Below are positions 1 through 8,860 of a stretch of DNA of 64,000 nt, one piece after another (position 1 is the stretch's first letter; each line of letters begins with the position of its first letter). A program made the position numbers and the translations under genes. The DNA is from Acanthopleura granulata. Its lineage: Eukaryota; Mollusca; Polyplacophora; Chitonida; Chitonidae. A model generated the notes under the pieces. That model was not told the DNA's origin, ran no database searches, and worked only from the letters and a program-made list of their open reading frames with translations. The stretch is from NCBI GenBank assembly GCA_016165875.1, contig JABBOT010000005.1:28539943-28603942 (forward strand), read 5' to 3'.

Positions 1-2
1 AC

Positions 3-347
3 ACTTTCTTGGCACATCACTAAAGTAGAAGACACATGGCTCAGTCTAGGCCTGGTTTGCTCCAGTAGATCATCTATTTTATCGCTGAATCTGGTGATTT
101 CATCTGTCTGGTCTTTTACAGCAGGCTCCAGTAGATCATCTGTTTTATCGCTGAATCTGGTGATTTCATCTGTCTGGTCTTTCACAGCAGGCTCCAGTAG
201 ATCATCTATTTTATCGCTGAGTCTGATGATTTCGTCTGTCTGCTCTTGTACAGCGTTGTAAAGTTTGTGTATAATATATACACCTAACCCCCCCTTAACC
301 CCAGTTGCAGTCAGAGTGAGTATGTTGGATAAGCGTGATGGACACAT
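3..347 (-). CDS. Polinton ORF with membrane segment and three 22-residue repeats (partial)
   Basis: An open frame starts at an ATG at 345-347 on the minus strand and is still open at the window edge. Residues 5-25 or so (NILTLTATGVKGGLGVYII) form one hydrophobic segment. It is followed by three in-frame copies of a 22-residue unit related to VKDQTDEITRFSDKTDDLLE, charged and probably helical or coiled-coil. The DNA repeat is 66 bp, so copy-number change keeps the frame. I do not recognise the family. Its place downstream of the other minus-strand structural ORFs of the element suggests a membrane-anchored virion or accessory protein, which is inference. An overlapping ORF at 311-595 in another frame looks like a shadow. 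Confidence 0.5.
   Translation of the reverse strand, partial: MCPSRLSNILTLTATGVKGGLGVYIIHKLYNAVQEQTDEIIRLSDKIDDLLEPAVKDQTDEITRFSDKTDDLLEPAVKDQTDEITRFSDKIDDLLEQTRPRLSHVSSTLVMCQES
59..256 (-). repeat. Three tandem copies of a 66 bp in-frame repeat
   Basis: Copies start at 59, 125 and 191 (GCTCCAGTAGATCATCT on the plus strand). The period is exactly 66 bp, and the copy nearest the coding start is the most diverged. The unit is 22 codons, so the repeat lies inside an open frame of the Polinton-encoded protein described for 3-347. Confidence 0.9.
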
Positions 348-712
348 CTTATAGCCGACTTGCAAGTAAAACTACTAGTATATTGATCTGCGGTATCCCA
401 CCTCTCTGTTGAGAGGTTCAGTTGGCAGACAGTTTTTTCAGGACACATTACACAGTAATAACAAACACAAGGAGAATGTAAACATGATGCAGTCAATGAC
501 ACACAGCTGAACCAGGAAGTAAACATGACGACAATAGTGTGGTGGCCCAAAGGGACATAAATTAAAAAGAAGGCTAGATTTTTTTGATGCCGCATTACTG
601 AAAGGCGTGGTCGTTATGGAGTAACAGTGTACTGAGGTGGGTCATCATTTTCTTTGTTACACTGTGTAATAACAAACATAGTTACACATGTCATGTTGCA
701 GGTGCAACTTTT
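348..712. other. Gap between Polinton ORFs
   Basis: No convincing gene. A minus-strand open frame from 595 to 311 has no recognisable domain and overlaps the start of the repeat-containing ORF. The stretch is taken as spacer or decayed element sequence. Confidence 0.4.
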
Positions 713-1354
713 TTATGAAGCTGGCCCAGGCCTCGTTCTGGCCTTTTTGAATAAGTGATTTTTTTTTGTCTCCTCATCCAGCTGGACTGCTGCATGAGCT
801 TTTTTAGCTCTAGCCCTTATCTCTGACTTCATCCCGTTGTACTTGTTGATCTCATCAACAACCAGGCGGAATTCTTCATCAGATATCCTACCATCCATGA
901 GAGCACCCAAGACATGGTATGCAATGGTGTTCAGTTTGCTTTCTACCAAGACTCTGATCTCGTCATACTTTTTGCCTTTGACCGTGAGACGTTGACTGAT
1001 AAATTTGCCTGCTACTCCAAGAGTGCCGCTTGTCAGTGCGGCAATATCGAGGCCCAAGAGAACTGAGGCCGCAATAATAGTGGACAGAAGACCCACTCCT
1101 CCGATGCCTATCCCCATGCCAGCGAGGAGCAATGCTGTGTCAACGCCATCGAATGCGTTGACTCCATGGCGGTATTTTTTGTACAGAACCGCTCGTTTAA
1201 TTTTCACTTCCTCAAGGTGCGTTTTCAGTGGTGAGATTTCCTGAAGCCTGTAGGACTGATCGGCCATATCAGTGTTAGAGAGAGGCAGCTCAGGGTAGAG
1301 TGGCGAATCGGCAATGCTTTTAGCATTGGGTGGAGCCGTTGGTTGCTTCATCAT
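713..1354 (-). CDS. Conserved Polinton-type membrane protein, 213 aa
   Basis: The intact frame has a true ATG-ATG start (complement of CATCAT at 1349-1354) and ends in a stop at 713. The first 60 or so residues are polar and Pro-rich. Residues 70-115 form a long Gly/Ala/Leu-rich hydrophobic block (LLLAGMGIGIGGVGLLSTII and onward), enough for two membrane passes. The C-terminal half is highly charged, with LGALMDGRISDEEF followed by a Lys/Arg-rich helix. Proteins with this hydrophobic block plus an acidic DEEF stretch are, to my recollection, common uncharacterised ORFs in animal Polintons. The function is unknown; a virion membrane or membrane-remodelling role is only a guess. It is the best-preserved ORF of this copy, lying downstream of the fibre-like remnants on the same strand. 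Confidence 0.7.
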   Translation of the reverse strand: MMKQPTAPPNAKSIADSPLYPELPLSNTDMADQSYRLQEISPLKTHLEEVKIKRAVLYKKYRHGVNAFDGVDTALLLAGMGIGIGGVGLLSTIIAASVLLGLDIAALTSGTLGVAGKFISQRLTVKGKKYDEIRVLVESKLNTIAYHVLGALMDGRISDEEFRLVVDEINKYNGMKSEIRARAKKAHAAVQLDEETKKNHLFKKARTRPGPAS

Positions 1355-1551
1355 TAATTACTAGACTACAAGTCAAGTTCAATTAGGAGGGAGACTATAC
1401 TAGAACTGGCTATGTGACTATCCATTCGGGTCACAAAGTTGATTACAGATCCACAAGATACCTCCAAAGGAGGGGTTAGGGTAAACACTGCAACCCTTTC
1501 ACCAGGGTTTTTAATAATAATAGTATTAAGCGGTGCTATTTTTTTTTTCCA

Positions 1552-1785
1552 TCAATGATAAGAGAAATAACAGCCAGAGCTCTCTCCTTTGAAATCTGTG
1601 ACCGCTAGTGCCATTTTCAGGACTCGTCCATCGTTCGGCAATGGGTAGCCATTATTTAAGTGCGGAGCCCCTCGAGCACCAGCTCCGAATGACCACTCAG
1701 CTACAAAGGCATCATGGCTGCCTCTGTTTTCAGCCCAGATAGTGATCAAAGGCTTTTGACAACGGCTGATGTTCCGACATCTGAA
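1552..1785 (-). pseudogene. Remnant of a Polinton virion-like ORF
   Basis: The minus-strand frame is open from about 1785 down to a stop at 1552 and contains PLITIWAENRGSHDAF, EWSFGAGARG and GRVLKMALAVTDF. There is no ATG at the beginning, and a TTG near 1749 is the first plausible start-like codon. The compact, beta-rich, glycine-containing character resembles small structural ORFs found beside capsid genes in Polintons, but I cannot name the family. It follows the longer fibre-like remnant at 1830-2430 on the same strand and could be its C-terminal part after a frameshift. Confidence 0.35.
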
Positions 1786-1829
1786 CCAAAGATGCTCATG
1801 ACTGCGAAGAAACTACCTCAAGCGTAATG

Positions 1830-2430
1830 TGTATTGGGAAGCGCGGTTATTAACCAACTTTGCTGATTCATCTCTAACCTCAGCCTTCAACTCACCAACC
1901 GAGCCATCCCGAAGGCGTTTGAATTTAGGATGCTCAATTCGAATGGTTTTGATATCCCCAAATTTGTGACACTCCACATCTGTTCAGGCTAGTAGTGTGG
2001 AGGGGGATCCATCAACCACATTGTCAGTGGTGTTGACCTGCTCCAGGTGGACCTTGCTCATTGCAAAGTCAATCGGGCGGTCGCCCCTATATGTGGCTGC
2101 ATGAAGCCACATACCATCAAGCCATCATCCGACCCGAGCACAGAACACGGTCGGTCGGTCGGTCAGATGGATTTCCCACCCTCTGGGGACAATGAAGGAG
2201 ATCAGACCGTTAACTCTATTCACCGTCAGCTCGATGGAAGAGTTGGCCTCCTTAATAAACTCTTGCATCTGTGTAAAGCTATACAGACCAGGGGGAAGAG
2301 CTTTGTTGTTTATAGTTCTTTTGGAACTCTTCCTCCATGAGAATAACTTCCCCCACTCCTCAACATTGTTCCACCCCACTGTGAAGGTGATCGAGCGGAG
2401 GCGCCCATCACGATTGTCGATACATTGCTA
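1830..2430 (-). pseudogene. Fibre-like or minor structural protein remnant of Polinton
   Basis: Minus-strand fragments in order: LPPGLYSFTQMQEFIKEANS and VNGLISFIVPRGWEIHLTD (2379-2125), then after a frame change HKFGDIKTIRIEHPKFKRLR and DGSVGELKAEVRDES (about 1960-1850). The first part has the pattern of a Pro-Pro-Gly-x-Tyr turn, helix, then beta hairpin ending in a Trp-rich strand. I remember this pattern from putative fibre or spike proteins of Polintons and related adintoviruses; the name is tentative. The reading frame is broken at least twice. It is divergent from the capsid gene remnant that starts near 2665, so the two may have shared a promoter in the original element. Confidence 0.45.
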
Positions 2431-2664
2431 GAGGCCTATCGCCTCTCCTCTTTGAACATTTGACAGCGTCTGCTACATAGTGATCAGTATGAAGATTCAT
2501 ACTATGAATCTGGCTGCATTTCAGTTCAGTAGCGAGGTGAAATATTGGCCAGGTGTGCAAGCAGCAGATGCGTCTGTGGCACAATGGCCGACACCCAACA
2601 GAGCCCGCGTCCAGGTGTGTGCAAGCGCTGTAAAACCAGCTGCCGCTGCCGCATTTGAAACCCA
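2431..2664. other. Unassigned stretch between divergent structural genes
   Basis: No frame gives a recognisable protein. By position it should hold the 5' part of the capsid gene, but the N-terminal capsid motifs visible in the right copy are not found here. Either this piece is too decayed or it is replaced by other sequence. Confidence 0.4.
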
Positions 2665-3140
2665 GTAGCCAAAGACCTAGCCATTGCAGAGGCCTATGGC
2701 AACCGATTCTACATCCCACTCGACTTCGAGTTACTGGAGAGCCATATGCCATTCTAAAAGTTGGCCCTGGGGGATGTAATATGAGCGATACCCTGTGGAA
2801 CATAAACCTCAACGTACCCGCCCGCAGCATGAAAGGCATCTTGATGTTGTTTGAGGACCCAGCCGTACCCTTCTGTCGGAAGGTCGAATCTTTCTACAAC
2901 CCAAAAATAAGCAAGGTTGAGGTGATAATCGAGGGAGTTCCCAACCAGATGTACAGCCAAGGCCTGCGTGCCTACCAACAGTGGGATGAGACAAAGATTT
3001 TCTTCGCCATCGGCTGCAAGCGCCACCCCGAGGTAGCCACGGTCGCAAAAGACCTATCGCTGGCAGGCGTGAGCCTGGGCGACTTGCTGACCATCAAGTA
3101 TGCCTTATGGCTCGACCTCCGTATCATACGGACCTCCTAG
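2665..3140 (+). pseudogene. Polinton major capsid protein (double jelly roll), two fragments
   Basis: The first fragment (2665-2757) reads AYGNRFYIPLDFELLESHM and stops at a TAA. The second (from ATG 2781) reads SDTLWNINLNVPARSMKG, FYNPKISKVEVIIEGVPNQ, AYQQWDE, RHPEVATVAKDLSLAGVSLG and KYALWLDLR. The same motifs occur in the same order on the minus strand of the right element (63240-62160). The segment between the two parts, which in the right copy spans several hundred bases, is reduced to about 25 bases, so an internal deletion removed the middle of the protein. The family is the Polinton double jelly-roll capsid protein that builds the icosahedral shell. The packaging ATPase follows immediately on the same strand. 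The gene cannot make a functional product. Confidence 0.85.
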
Positions 3141-3158
3141 CCTAACTCAGTATCGAAG

Positions 3159-3700
3159 ATGGGAGATTCGTGTCAGCACTCTGTTAACCTCTTCCCCAGG
3201 GGCCCCCACTCGGCCATAACCAGCAGAATGACGGGGTGTGGAAAAACTGTATTCGCTCTGGACCTCTTGGAGGGCCCCTACCGTAGTGTCTGCCAGCATA
3301 TTGTGATCCTGTGTCCCACCATACGGTACAACGAGGAGTATCAGAACCACCCTTGGGTGTGGAGTGACCCAGAGGTCCACGTTGTTGATCCAGCTGAAGG
3401 GCTCCACGAGTATCTCCACGCCCTCTACAAGATTTTTCAGGTAGAGCGGACGCTATACATTATCAATGATTACTTGGCAAGGAAGATGCTGACCAAGAAG
3501 GACATGCTGTGTGAAGTGGCCTTCTCTGGCCGCCATGTGAAGCAGTCTGTATGGGTGTTGAAAAATACAACTCGGCCCTAAAGGATCTCGGCTAACAGAC
3601 ACGCTGGGTCGCTCTGTTCCACTGCTTGCGTGAAAATGACATCATCCCCTCGGAAGAGCGGGCTGTATTGAGAACTGGCGTGTAGAAATCATGCTAAGCT
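3159..3700 (+). pseudogene. FtsK/HerA-type (A32-like) DNA packaging ATPase
   Basis: This is the ATPase that pumps genomic DNA into capsids in Polintons and related viruses. Visible motifs: Walker A TGCGKTVFALDLLEG (about residues 26-40), HIVILCPTIRYNEEY after it, VHVVDP, a Walker B-like hydrophobic strand ending in Asp (ERTLYIINDYL), then LTKKDMLCEVAFSGRH and QSVWVL. The usual two acidic residues after the strand are Asn-Asp here, so the first acidic position is lost. The open frame from 3159 stops at 3581, but matching C-terminal sequence (YNSALKDL, RWVALFHCLRENDIIPSEER) continues in another frame to about 3690, showing a frameshift. The gene sits directly behind the capsid remnant, the normal Polinton order. 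Confidence 0.85.
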
Positions 3701-3900
3701 TCTGTTGAAGACTGATCAGCCGGCTCAGCCGGCTGAATACCATGTGCTATGAAGTAGGAAGCACTTTTGATCAGCTGCTGTATCACGCAGCTGATTACTT
3801 TTGGTGGTGTATTGTGGTTGGCGTATGGGTATTTTAGAGCTTGGGGGATAGTGGTCACTCTAGGGCGAGGAGTGCAAGACTTTACGCAACCTATTTAGCA
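3701..3900 (+). other. Spacer after packaging ATPase, conserved with right copy
   Basis: The sequence near 3712-3735 (GACTGATCAGCCGGCT) recurs on the minus strand of the right element near 61545, also just downstream of the ATPase. A short inverted repeat (AGCCGGCTCAGCCGGCT) lies here. No ORF is supported. Confidence 0.45.
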
Positions 3901-3902
3901 AG

Positions 3903-4259
3903 TGAATACACGGATAGACAAATGTATCGACAAACTGCTAAACACCACACCCAATGCGGGTGCGGCCCACCAGGCAAGGGCTACTGGACATAATGTTGGG
4001 TGCACCAATCACACACCAGCACCGTGAGAGGTTGGCCGCGCTGGCAGCTGGAGACCAGGCCAAACAGTATCTTGGCAAGGCGTTGACAGCGGATCAAATT
4101 GACACGTTAGATGAGAGCGAGGGCGAGAAGCTCTACCCGTTTGTCGGCCACGAGCTTAGTAGTGCGGCCTGCCAGTTGTGCCATCACTACGGCTTGTTTC
4201 TAGTGCCAATAACCACTGCGTTGACAGTGGCAAAGCACTGCCAATTTGTACAGCAGTGA
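3903..4259 (+). pseudogene. Polinton ORF of unknown function (LDE/SSAACQL type)
   Basis: The 5' part reads NTRIDKCIDKLLN in one frame. The main frame (from ATG 3954) continues with HRERLAALAAGDQAKQYLG, KALTADQIDTLDESEGEK and VGHELSSAACQLCHHYG. The right element has the counterpart on the minus strand at 61353-60925 (MDKLDEVIDKLIDE, then VGYVISSTSCELYHSYD), also between ATPase and the small basic ORF, so this is a real conserved gene of the element family. The N-terminal half is probably helical and basic, and the C-terminal segment (YGLFLVPITTALTVAKH) is hydrophobic and may cross or bind a membrane. Function is not known. Confidence 0.6.
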
Positions 4260-4290
4260 CAACAGACAATAATCCCCCAAACAGTAGACG

Positions 4291-4760
4291 ATGACGGAAA
4301 ACCAGGAGCAAGTGAACCTGCCGCAGACACCAGAAGTATTTTTGGAAAGGGTGACAGAACCGGCGGCAGAGACACCTGCGAAACAAAAGTATCCAAAGAA
4401 AGTAGCAGCTGGCCGTGTCGCGGCCGCTGCCAGGAAGACCAAACAAGAACGACGGCAAGCCGTCCCAACAACGTCAGCAGAATGTCTTGGCTGATCCTCC
4501 CGTGCCGTCGCAGGTAGAACGTAGAGGGCCAGTAGCCAGTTGGGCCCCATGAATTTTAGGGGATGCCGGCCTTGCAGGTATGTATGTTTACACACGTCGC
4601 CAGCAACTGCTGGCGGCATGTTGGCATGCCAACAAACCACAGAACAAACAAAGCAGGATCAGATAGTTGCCCTGCAACTAGGCAGTACCCTGGCGCCAGT
4701 GCAGTGTCACCCATTCCTAAGCAACCCTGCACTCAGCAATTAAAGGTTGCGGCCGACGCA
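4291..4760 (+). pseudogene. Small basic protein with C-terminal hydrophobic segment (Polinton)
   Basis: It starts at ATG 4291. Residues 1-30 are acidic and Pro-rich, then comes a strongly basic block, KYPKKVAAGRVAAAARKTKQ. The first frame stops at 4494. A hydrophobic stretch followed by basic residues (GDAGLAGMYVYTRRQQLLA) appears in another frame near 4560-4620. The right copy shows the matching pair on its minus strand (SKVSGFAKQAAW and PYTIGVTGLAGVYHI, about 60850-60740). A PK(K/R)VAAG-type block plus one C-terminal membrane helix is, as I recall, a common small ORF in animal Polintons. DNA condensation or membrane association are guesses from the composition. Confidence 0.55.
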
Positions 4761-4805
4761 TTTCATATGGAATAAGTGCATGGCACTCCGTTCCACAATA
4801 CAACT

Positions 4806-5145
4806 ATGATGACTCCAGCTACCAACGGGAAGATACTTGTAAACGCCTTGTACCAGAGCGCTGTGGTCTCTGGCCTTGCTATGGGATATGCCAAGCTGGG
4901 CAAGATGATCATTGGAGCCAGTCCCCCCCCCCCACTCGACTTCACCCCTCACGACATTGGTGATCGCGGACGACCAAGGGCCAAGATGTCATGAAGTTGA
5001 AATTGCCTCTGTTGCAGTGCTAGTGGGGGTCGCCTTCGTAAACGCTCTGGTGTTTAGTGGCAGCAACTTCCTCTTCTCTATGCTGAAGGACTCTGGCATT
5101 GACAAAGAACGGAAACGCCACGATAAGGCTGTCGAGCAGCTATAG
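4806..5145 (+). pseudogene. Polinton membrane-associated ORF, 3' truncated
   Basis: Starts at ATG 4806 (a second ATG at 4809). The N-terminus contains LVNALYQSAVVSGLAMGYAK, an amphipathic or hydrophobic helix. After a poly-C frameshift near 4923 the frame continues with FVNALVFSGSNFLFSMLKDS and ERKRHDKAVEQL before a TAG. The right copy has a clear counterpart on its minus strand (MTTPVTEGKTLVNALCHSAV and SGSNFLFSVLRTSGVD, 60617-60417). The end at 5145 is not natural. It coincides with the point where the inverted polymerase gene is cut off, so a deletion fused two truncated genes tail to tail. Confidence 0.6.
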
Positions 5146-5151
5146 GCCGTC

Positions 5152-8147
5152 GTACTTCAGGTTCTTTGAGAGGTTTAGGATGCTCATCCCCACATAGATG
5201 GGGCGGTTTAGGACCAAACGGCTCTTGCGGACCTGAATTGCTGCCAGGTCGTCCTCAAAGATGTTGGCTCTGGCGAAGGCTGGGTGGGCTATCAGCCGTT
5301 TGAGTTTCCCTTATCAGCTTTACATCAGCTCTCTTGTGGAGGCTCTCCATTGTCTTGCTGAAGGTGCTGTTGTTCATTAGTTTATAGAGGTCTTTTTCAA
5401 AGTCACTGGTTGCCTTTTTCCATAGCTCGGTGTTCATACGTATACAGGGCTCCATTCAGGGGCTCTGCTGGAACCTCAAGGCACGGTGTACCTTTTTCAG
5501 GCGCATACCGGGGGATAGGTAAAGATGTAAGTTGCGGTAATGGAGCACATAGCATTCCTTATGGCGAAGGCTTCTCAAGCTTCTCAACCTCAGTACATGC
5601 CACCCCAATGCCGAGGAGATAGTGCTGGTACTCCAACATCTACTCTTTGGGAACCACCATGTGCTCCGGAGCTAGCGGGTAAGAGTTGTGCACCTTATGC
5701 AGCTCTTCTGGGTACTCCAGATTTGCTTCCACGATATAATCCTCTGGGCTGCCTGCTGGATGTTGTGCTATGCTTGTGGCGAGGACATTGCAGTCTTCCA
5801 ACCACTCAAAGCCTCCTGTTGGTAGTGGCTGACTCATTGCCCAGCTGTACAGGGTGTTGGCATCCAGGTAGAGGATGTGGCTGTTAGGCTTCTTTGGATT
5901 ATAGCCTTCCACCCTGGGGTTGTTAGCCCGGGTGTGACGCTTTGAGACCATCAAGATGCCCCCTCTCATCCCCTTCTCAGTGAAGAGATGTTGGTTGTAG
6001 TGTGTCAGCAGTTCAACCTCTATAACTGTTTTCCTGAGGAGAGCATCCCAGGAGAGACCAGGACTGGGGGAATAATGCGCAGGGTCTAGGCCATACTACC
6101 GAAGGCTGGTCTTCTGAAACGTCTCGGAGACATCTGCCAGCAGTAGGACATCAGTGCGGTTGTAGAGGTCGTGGTAGTGCCCAAGAGTTTGGCAGTCGAA
6201 GACCTTCCAGACTTTTTGCACATGGGCATAATCCTCATCGCTGATGCGCGTGTCTGAAAGCTTGCTGTGGAAGCCCTCCTTTGTGGGTAGCTTTGGTTCA
6301 CTAAAGCATTTGCCAGGAGTCCATGTACACATATGGGTAATGAGCAGTTCATGTCTCTGCTGGCTTGGTTCATACCGTGCTGTTATCTGGAAAGCCTTGG
6401 AATCGTTGGCCGTTACCAACTTGTCCAGAGATGCCAGCAAGAACAGGAGGTTCACCTTGCCCTCTGTCTTTGAGATTGCTTGCATCAACAGATGCGAGTC
6501 ATAGCCCCGCAGGTTGTGGAAGACCATGGGGATGGTGGTGGTTTTGGGGCTTAAGCGTGAGGTTGCAGCCATTGTGGACTACCACTCTGTATTTCCCGGT
6601 GATGTGGCAGTGGTCACAGAGTCCTGTTGCATTGCAGCTACTAGCGGCTTATCACATACATAGCAGGTGGTAACAGTATTACAGGCATGCCAGTCATCTT
6701 GCGTCATTGCCATTGGTTCGTGGTTGGCCAGGACTGACTTTATTTTATGCTCCACTTCCTGGAGCGCTTGGAGGAAATGCTCTGCTGCATCTGGGCCTCT
6801 GTAGTCAACTGGCTGCTCTGCATCACACCCCAAAATGATGTAGCATTAGCTGCATGCTTCATGGTGTTACGTTTTCTGAGTGCTGCTTTGTGAGGGGTCC
6901 TGTGCAGCACCTGCGATTTTTGTTACGAGATCCTGGAAATCTGCATAGATTATGTATGGTGCCGGCAGCTGTTTGTGGTGGTTATGGAAGGTCAGCTTGT
7001 TTTTCCCCTCTTCGGGCAACCCTCACAGGAGTTTGGCCGATACCCCGGCACTCGGGCTTATGAGCCTCAAGAAGGCCTTCTCTGGTATAGCCATGGAGGC
7101 ATCACTCACAGAAGTGCTTGCGCTCCCGGTGCTTGCTCTGGTCATAGAGCAGGTGGTTGAGGTCTTTGATCCAGGTTTAGTGGAATTTCCCAGCCTTTTT
7201 AACCAACAGGATATTGATGTGGGGCGTTCCTGCTGGTTGCTTACTTAGGATATCCCCTTTGTCTCAACCGAATATGTTGATGGCTAGGTTGTTTTGTTTC
7301 TCAACCTTCGGGATCTGGGACATGGTGAGTTGATCCCTTCAAAGCTTAGGCCATCCTCAGTTGGGTATTTTGTGGGTCTGTCCACATTGTCTTCAGCCAG
7401 ACAAGGCAGACCGAACAGCCCAACCGAGACAGTGGTCATCCTTGTTCTTCACGTTCACATCTGCTTTCTTATTCCTCACAGCTGCTAGAAGTGGGATGTA
7501 AGATCCACCTCTCAGCAGCTGGTATCAGGCGATGTCCAGCCATAGAGCTTCCAGTCGATCAACGATCCATCCTGACCCTCTCTGCGTCCACCTTTCAAGA
7601 TTCTCCAGGATGTGAAGGAAAGCCTTGCCTAGTGCCTCGCTGATCTCACTGGCCTGTAGAACAGCCTCCTACTTGTGGTGGAGCACAGGAATGGTGTACT
7701 CCTCACCACCATCACGCCTGATTTTTTGGAGCGGGCGAGTTGAAATTTTACACCTCTGAGGGCTCGGAGCTCTTCTTCAAGCTTTTCTTGGATCTACGTG
7801 TGTACCCCCTCTAAGAAAGCTCTAGAGTCTGTACTGAGGGGATGGCTTTCAGACACATCCATCTGCCAGCCCCAGAGATAATTTCCTATCGCCCACGGCG
7901 TCTGGAAGAACGTGAGCTGGTCTGCCTTGGCACCCTCAGACAGCTCTAGAACCTCATTTTGGTAGTCCTTGGTGGTTCGGAAAGTTTTGGGGAATGGGTC
8001 AAATTCTTCCTCAATGGCCTTCCTGAGTGGTGGAGGAAGGTGTTTTTCAGGCTGTAAGGGCTTTAGCAGGTGATCCTTGACTTCCTTAGGAATGGGCTCC
8101 TCCGGGATGTTTTGGACTAGATTATGAAGAACTTGATTTTCTGACAT
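5152..8147 (-). pseudogene. Protein-primed family B DNA polymerase of Polinton, lacking C-terminus
   Basis: The replicative polymerase, reading leftward in several frames. Pieces in order: N-terminal region (ATG near 8147-8142; EEPIPKEVKDHLLKPLQP, 8147-7794); exonuclease motif I region near 6930 (YIIYADFQDL, where the catalytic Glu is replaced by Gln); Cys pair (CYVCDKPL, 6680); NLRGYDSHLLMQ (6510); ISDEDYAHVQKVW and DLYNRTDVLLLADV (6250-6110); GGILMVSKRH; motif A DANTLYSWAMSQPLPTG (about 5890-5840); MNTELWKKATSDFEKDLYKL with motif B LMNNSTFSKTMESL (5445-5330); then FEDDLAAIQ and NRPIYVGMSILNLS. The gene stops abruptly at 5152, before motif C (YTDTD-type metal-binding Asp pair), and runs straight into the end of the opposing membrane ORF. 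Besides the deletion there are multiple frameshifts. Catalytically dead. Confidence 0.9.
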
Positions 8148-8185
8148 TTCTACCAGTAGTCGATAGTGGCCATTAACCCTGAAGA

Positions 8186-8485
8186 TTATATTTTCTCCAA
8201 ATGGAAATATGAATTGCTTCTAGTTGTGCAAACTGCTTTAAAAATGCACTGCTTTTCTCGCCAGTTCTGTAGGCGAGCGCGGGCAGCGCCACAGCCATTA
8301 CACACTCCATAGTTGTTACGACATCCTGCTCCTAATACAGTGCATGGAGTATATGGCTGTGCCCCTTTTCTCATCTGGTAATTATGCTGTGCATAATCAC
8401 CGGTAATACGTCCAAACCTCTGCAAATTCCTCTCACAGGTTGTTTTCACCCCGCACATTAGCCATGTGTATTTCCTTCGATCCAT
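8186..8485 (-). CDS. Cys-rich zinc-ribbon-like Polinton ORF upstream of polymerase
   Basis: The frame of 99 codons from an ATG (complement of 8483-8485) reads TCERNLQRFGRI and YTPCTVLGAGCRNN, then VCNGCGAARARLQ. The right copy has a similar ORF at 55082-55390 in the same place just 5' of the polymerase, with CERF, TPCRRC and LCRPCGADRAQ. The shared CxxCGAxRA ending and upstream Cys residues suggest a zinc-binding fold. It may be a DNA-binding or replication accessory protein, or a candidate terminal-protein region since it abuts a protein-primed polymerase; both are inference. It could be intact here. Confidence 0.5.
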   Translation of the reverse strand: MDRRKYTWLMCGVKTTCERNLQRFGRITGDYAQHNYQMRKGAQPYTPCTVLGAGCRNNYGVCNGCGAARARLQNWREKQCIFKAVCTTRSNSYFHLEKI

Positions 8486-8742
8486 TGTGGTCTTTATCCC
8501 TTAAGATAAGGCTGCAGGGGTGGCTTCGGGATAGAATAGGTGAACCTCGCAGTCGTTGCCATCTTGTTATGTTTCTGTTCGGTCTCTGACAGTTGGCATG
8601 GCAGCCAAGGTCTGCCTCAGCAAGCAAATAACATTTATCTCTGAGTGTGAACAGGTGTCTGTAACTGAGGGCTCTCTAGCGGGGTGGAGTAGCCCCGAGC
8701 ACCAGCTTCTGAATTCGTGTTGGGAGCCTTCTAGAGACTACT
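8486..8742 (-). repeat. Left Polinton terminal region, homologous to right copy end
   Basis: Read on the minus strand from 8742: AGTAGT start, then a GC-rich segment with an imperfect inverted repeat (GGGCTCTCTAG...GGAGTAGCCC on the plus strand, 8668-8695), then GTTCACACTCAGAG (about 8650) and AGAGACCGAACAGAAACATAAC (about 8590-8569) just before an ATG. The right copy shows the same sequence of landmarks at 54466-54710. The exact border and target duplication cannot be proved because the opposite terminus is outside the window. Confidence 0.55.
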
Positions 8743-8860
8743 GTGCTGATTGTTCTCTTTAATTATGTTCAACATTAAACCCTAATCATATAAATAAATG
8801 AACATTGCTTTTTGATTTCAAGTAAATACAAGTAGATATTTTTAATCTCGTGCTTTACAG

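Larger units (their letters stand above)
1..8742 (-). mobile_element. Decayed Polinton/Maverick element, left copy
   Basis: This stretch has the Polinton gene set: double jelly-roll capsid remnant, FtsK/A32-like packaging ATPase, small membrane proteins and protein-primed family B DNA polymerase. All are interrupted by frameshifts and stops. Base composition is clearly more GC-rich than the adjacent host introns. The polymerase-side end is placed at 8742 because the complement starts AGTAGT there, as does the corresponding end of the right copy at 54466; Polinton termini usually begin with AG. Both copies also share a non-coding block about 150-200 bp inside that end (AGAGACCGAACAGAAACATA, minus strand near 8590 here, plus strand at 54662). 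The other end is outside the window. The integrase and duplicated ORFs found in the right copy are missing here, removed by a deletion with a junction near 5145-5152. The element lies just upstream of a tipin coding exon, so it probably sits in a tipin intron. Confidence 0.85.

Noticed and set aside
1005..1244. Plus-strand 79-codon ORF
   Set aside because: Antisense shadow of the 213-residue membrane protein gene.
3712..3745. Palindromic AGCCGGCTCAGCCGGCT as a rho-independent-like terminator
   Set aside because: Bacterial terminators do not apply in an animal genome; kept only as a conserved spacer landmark.
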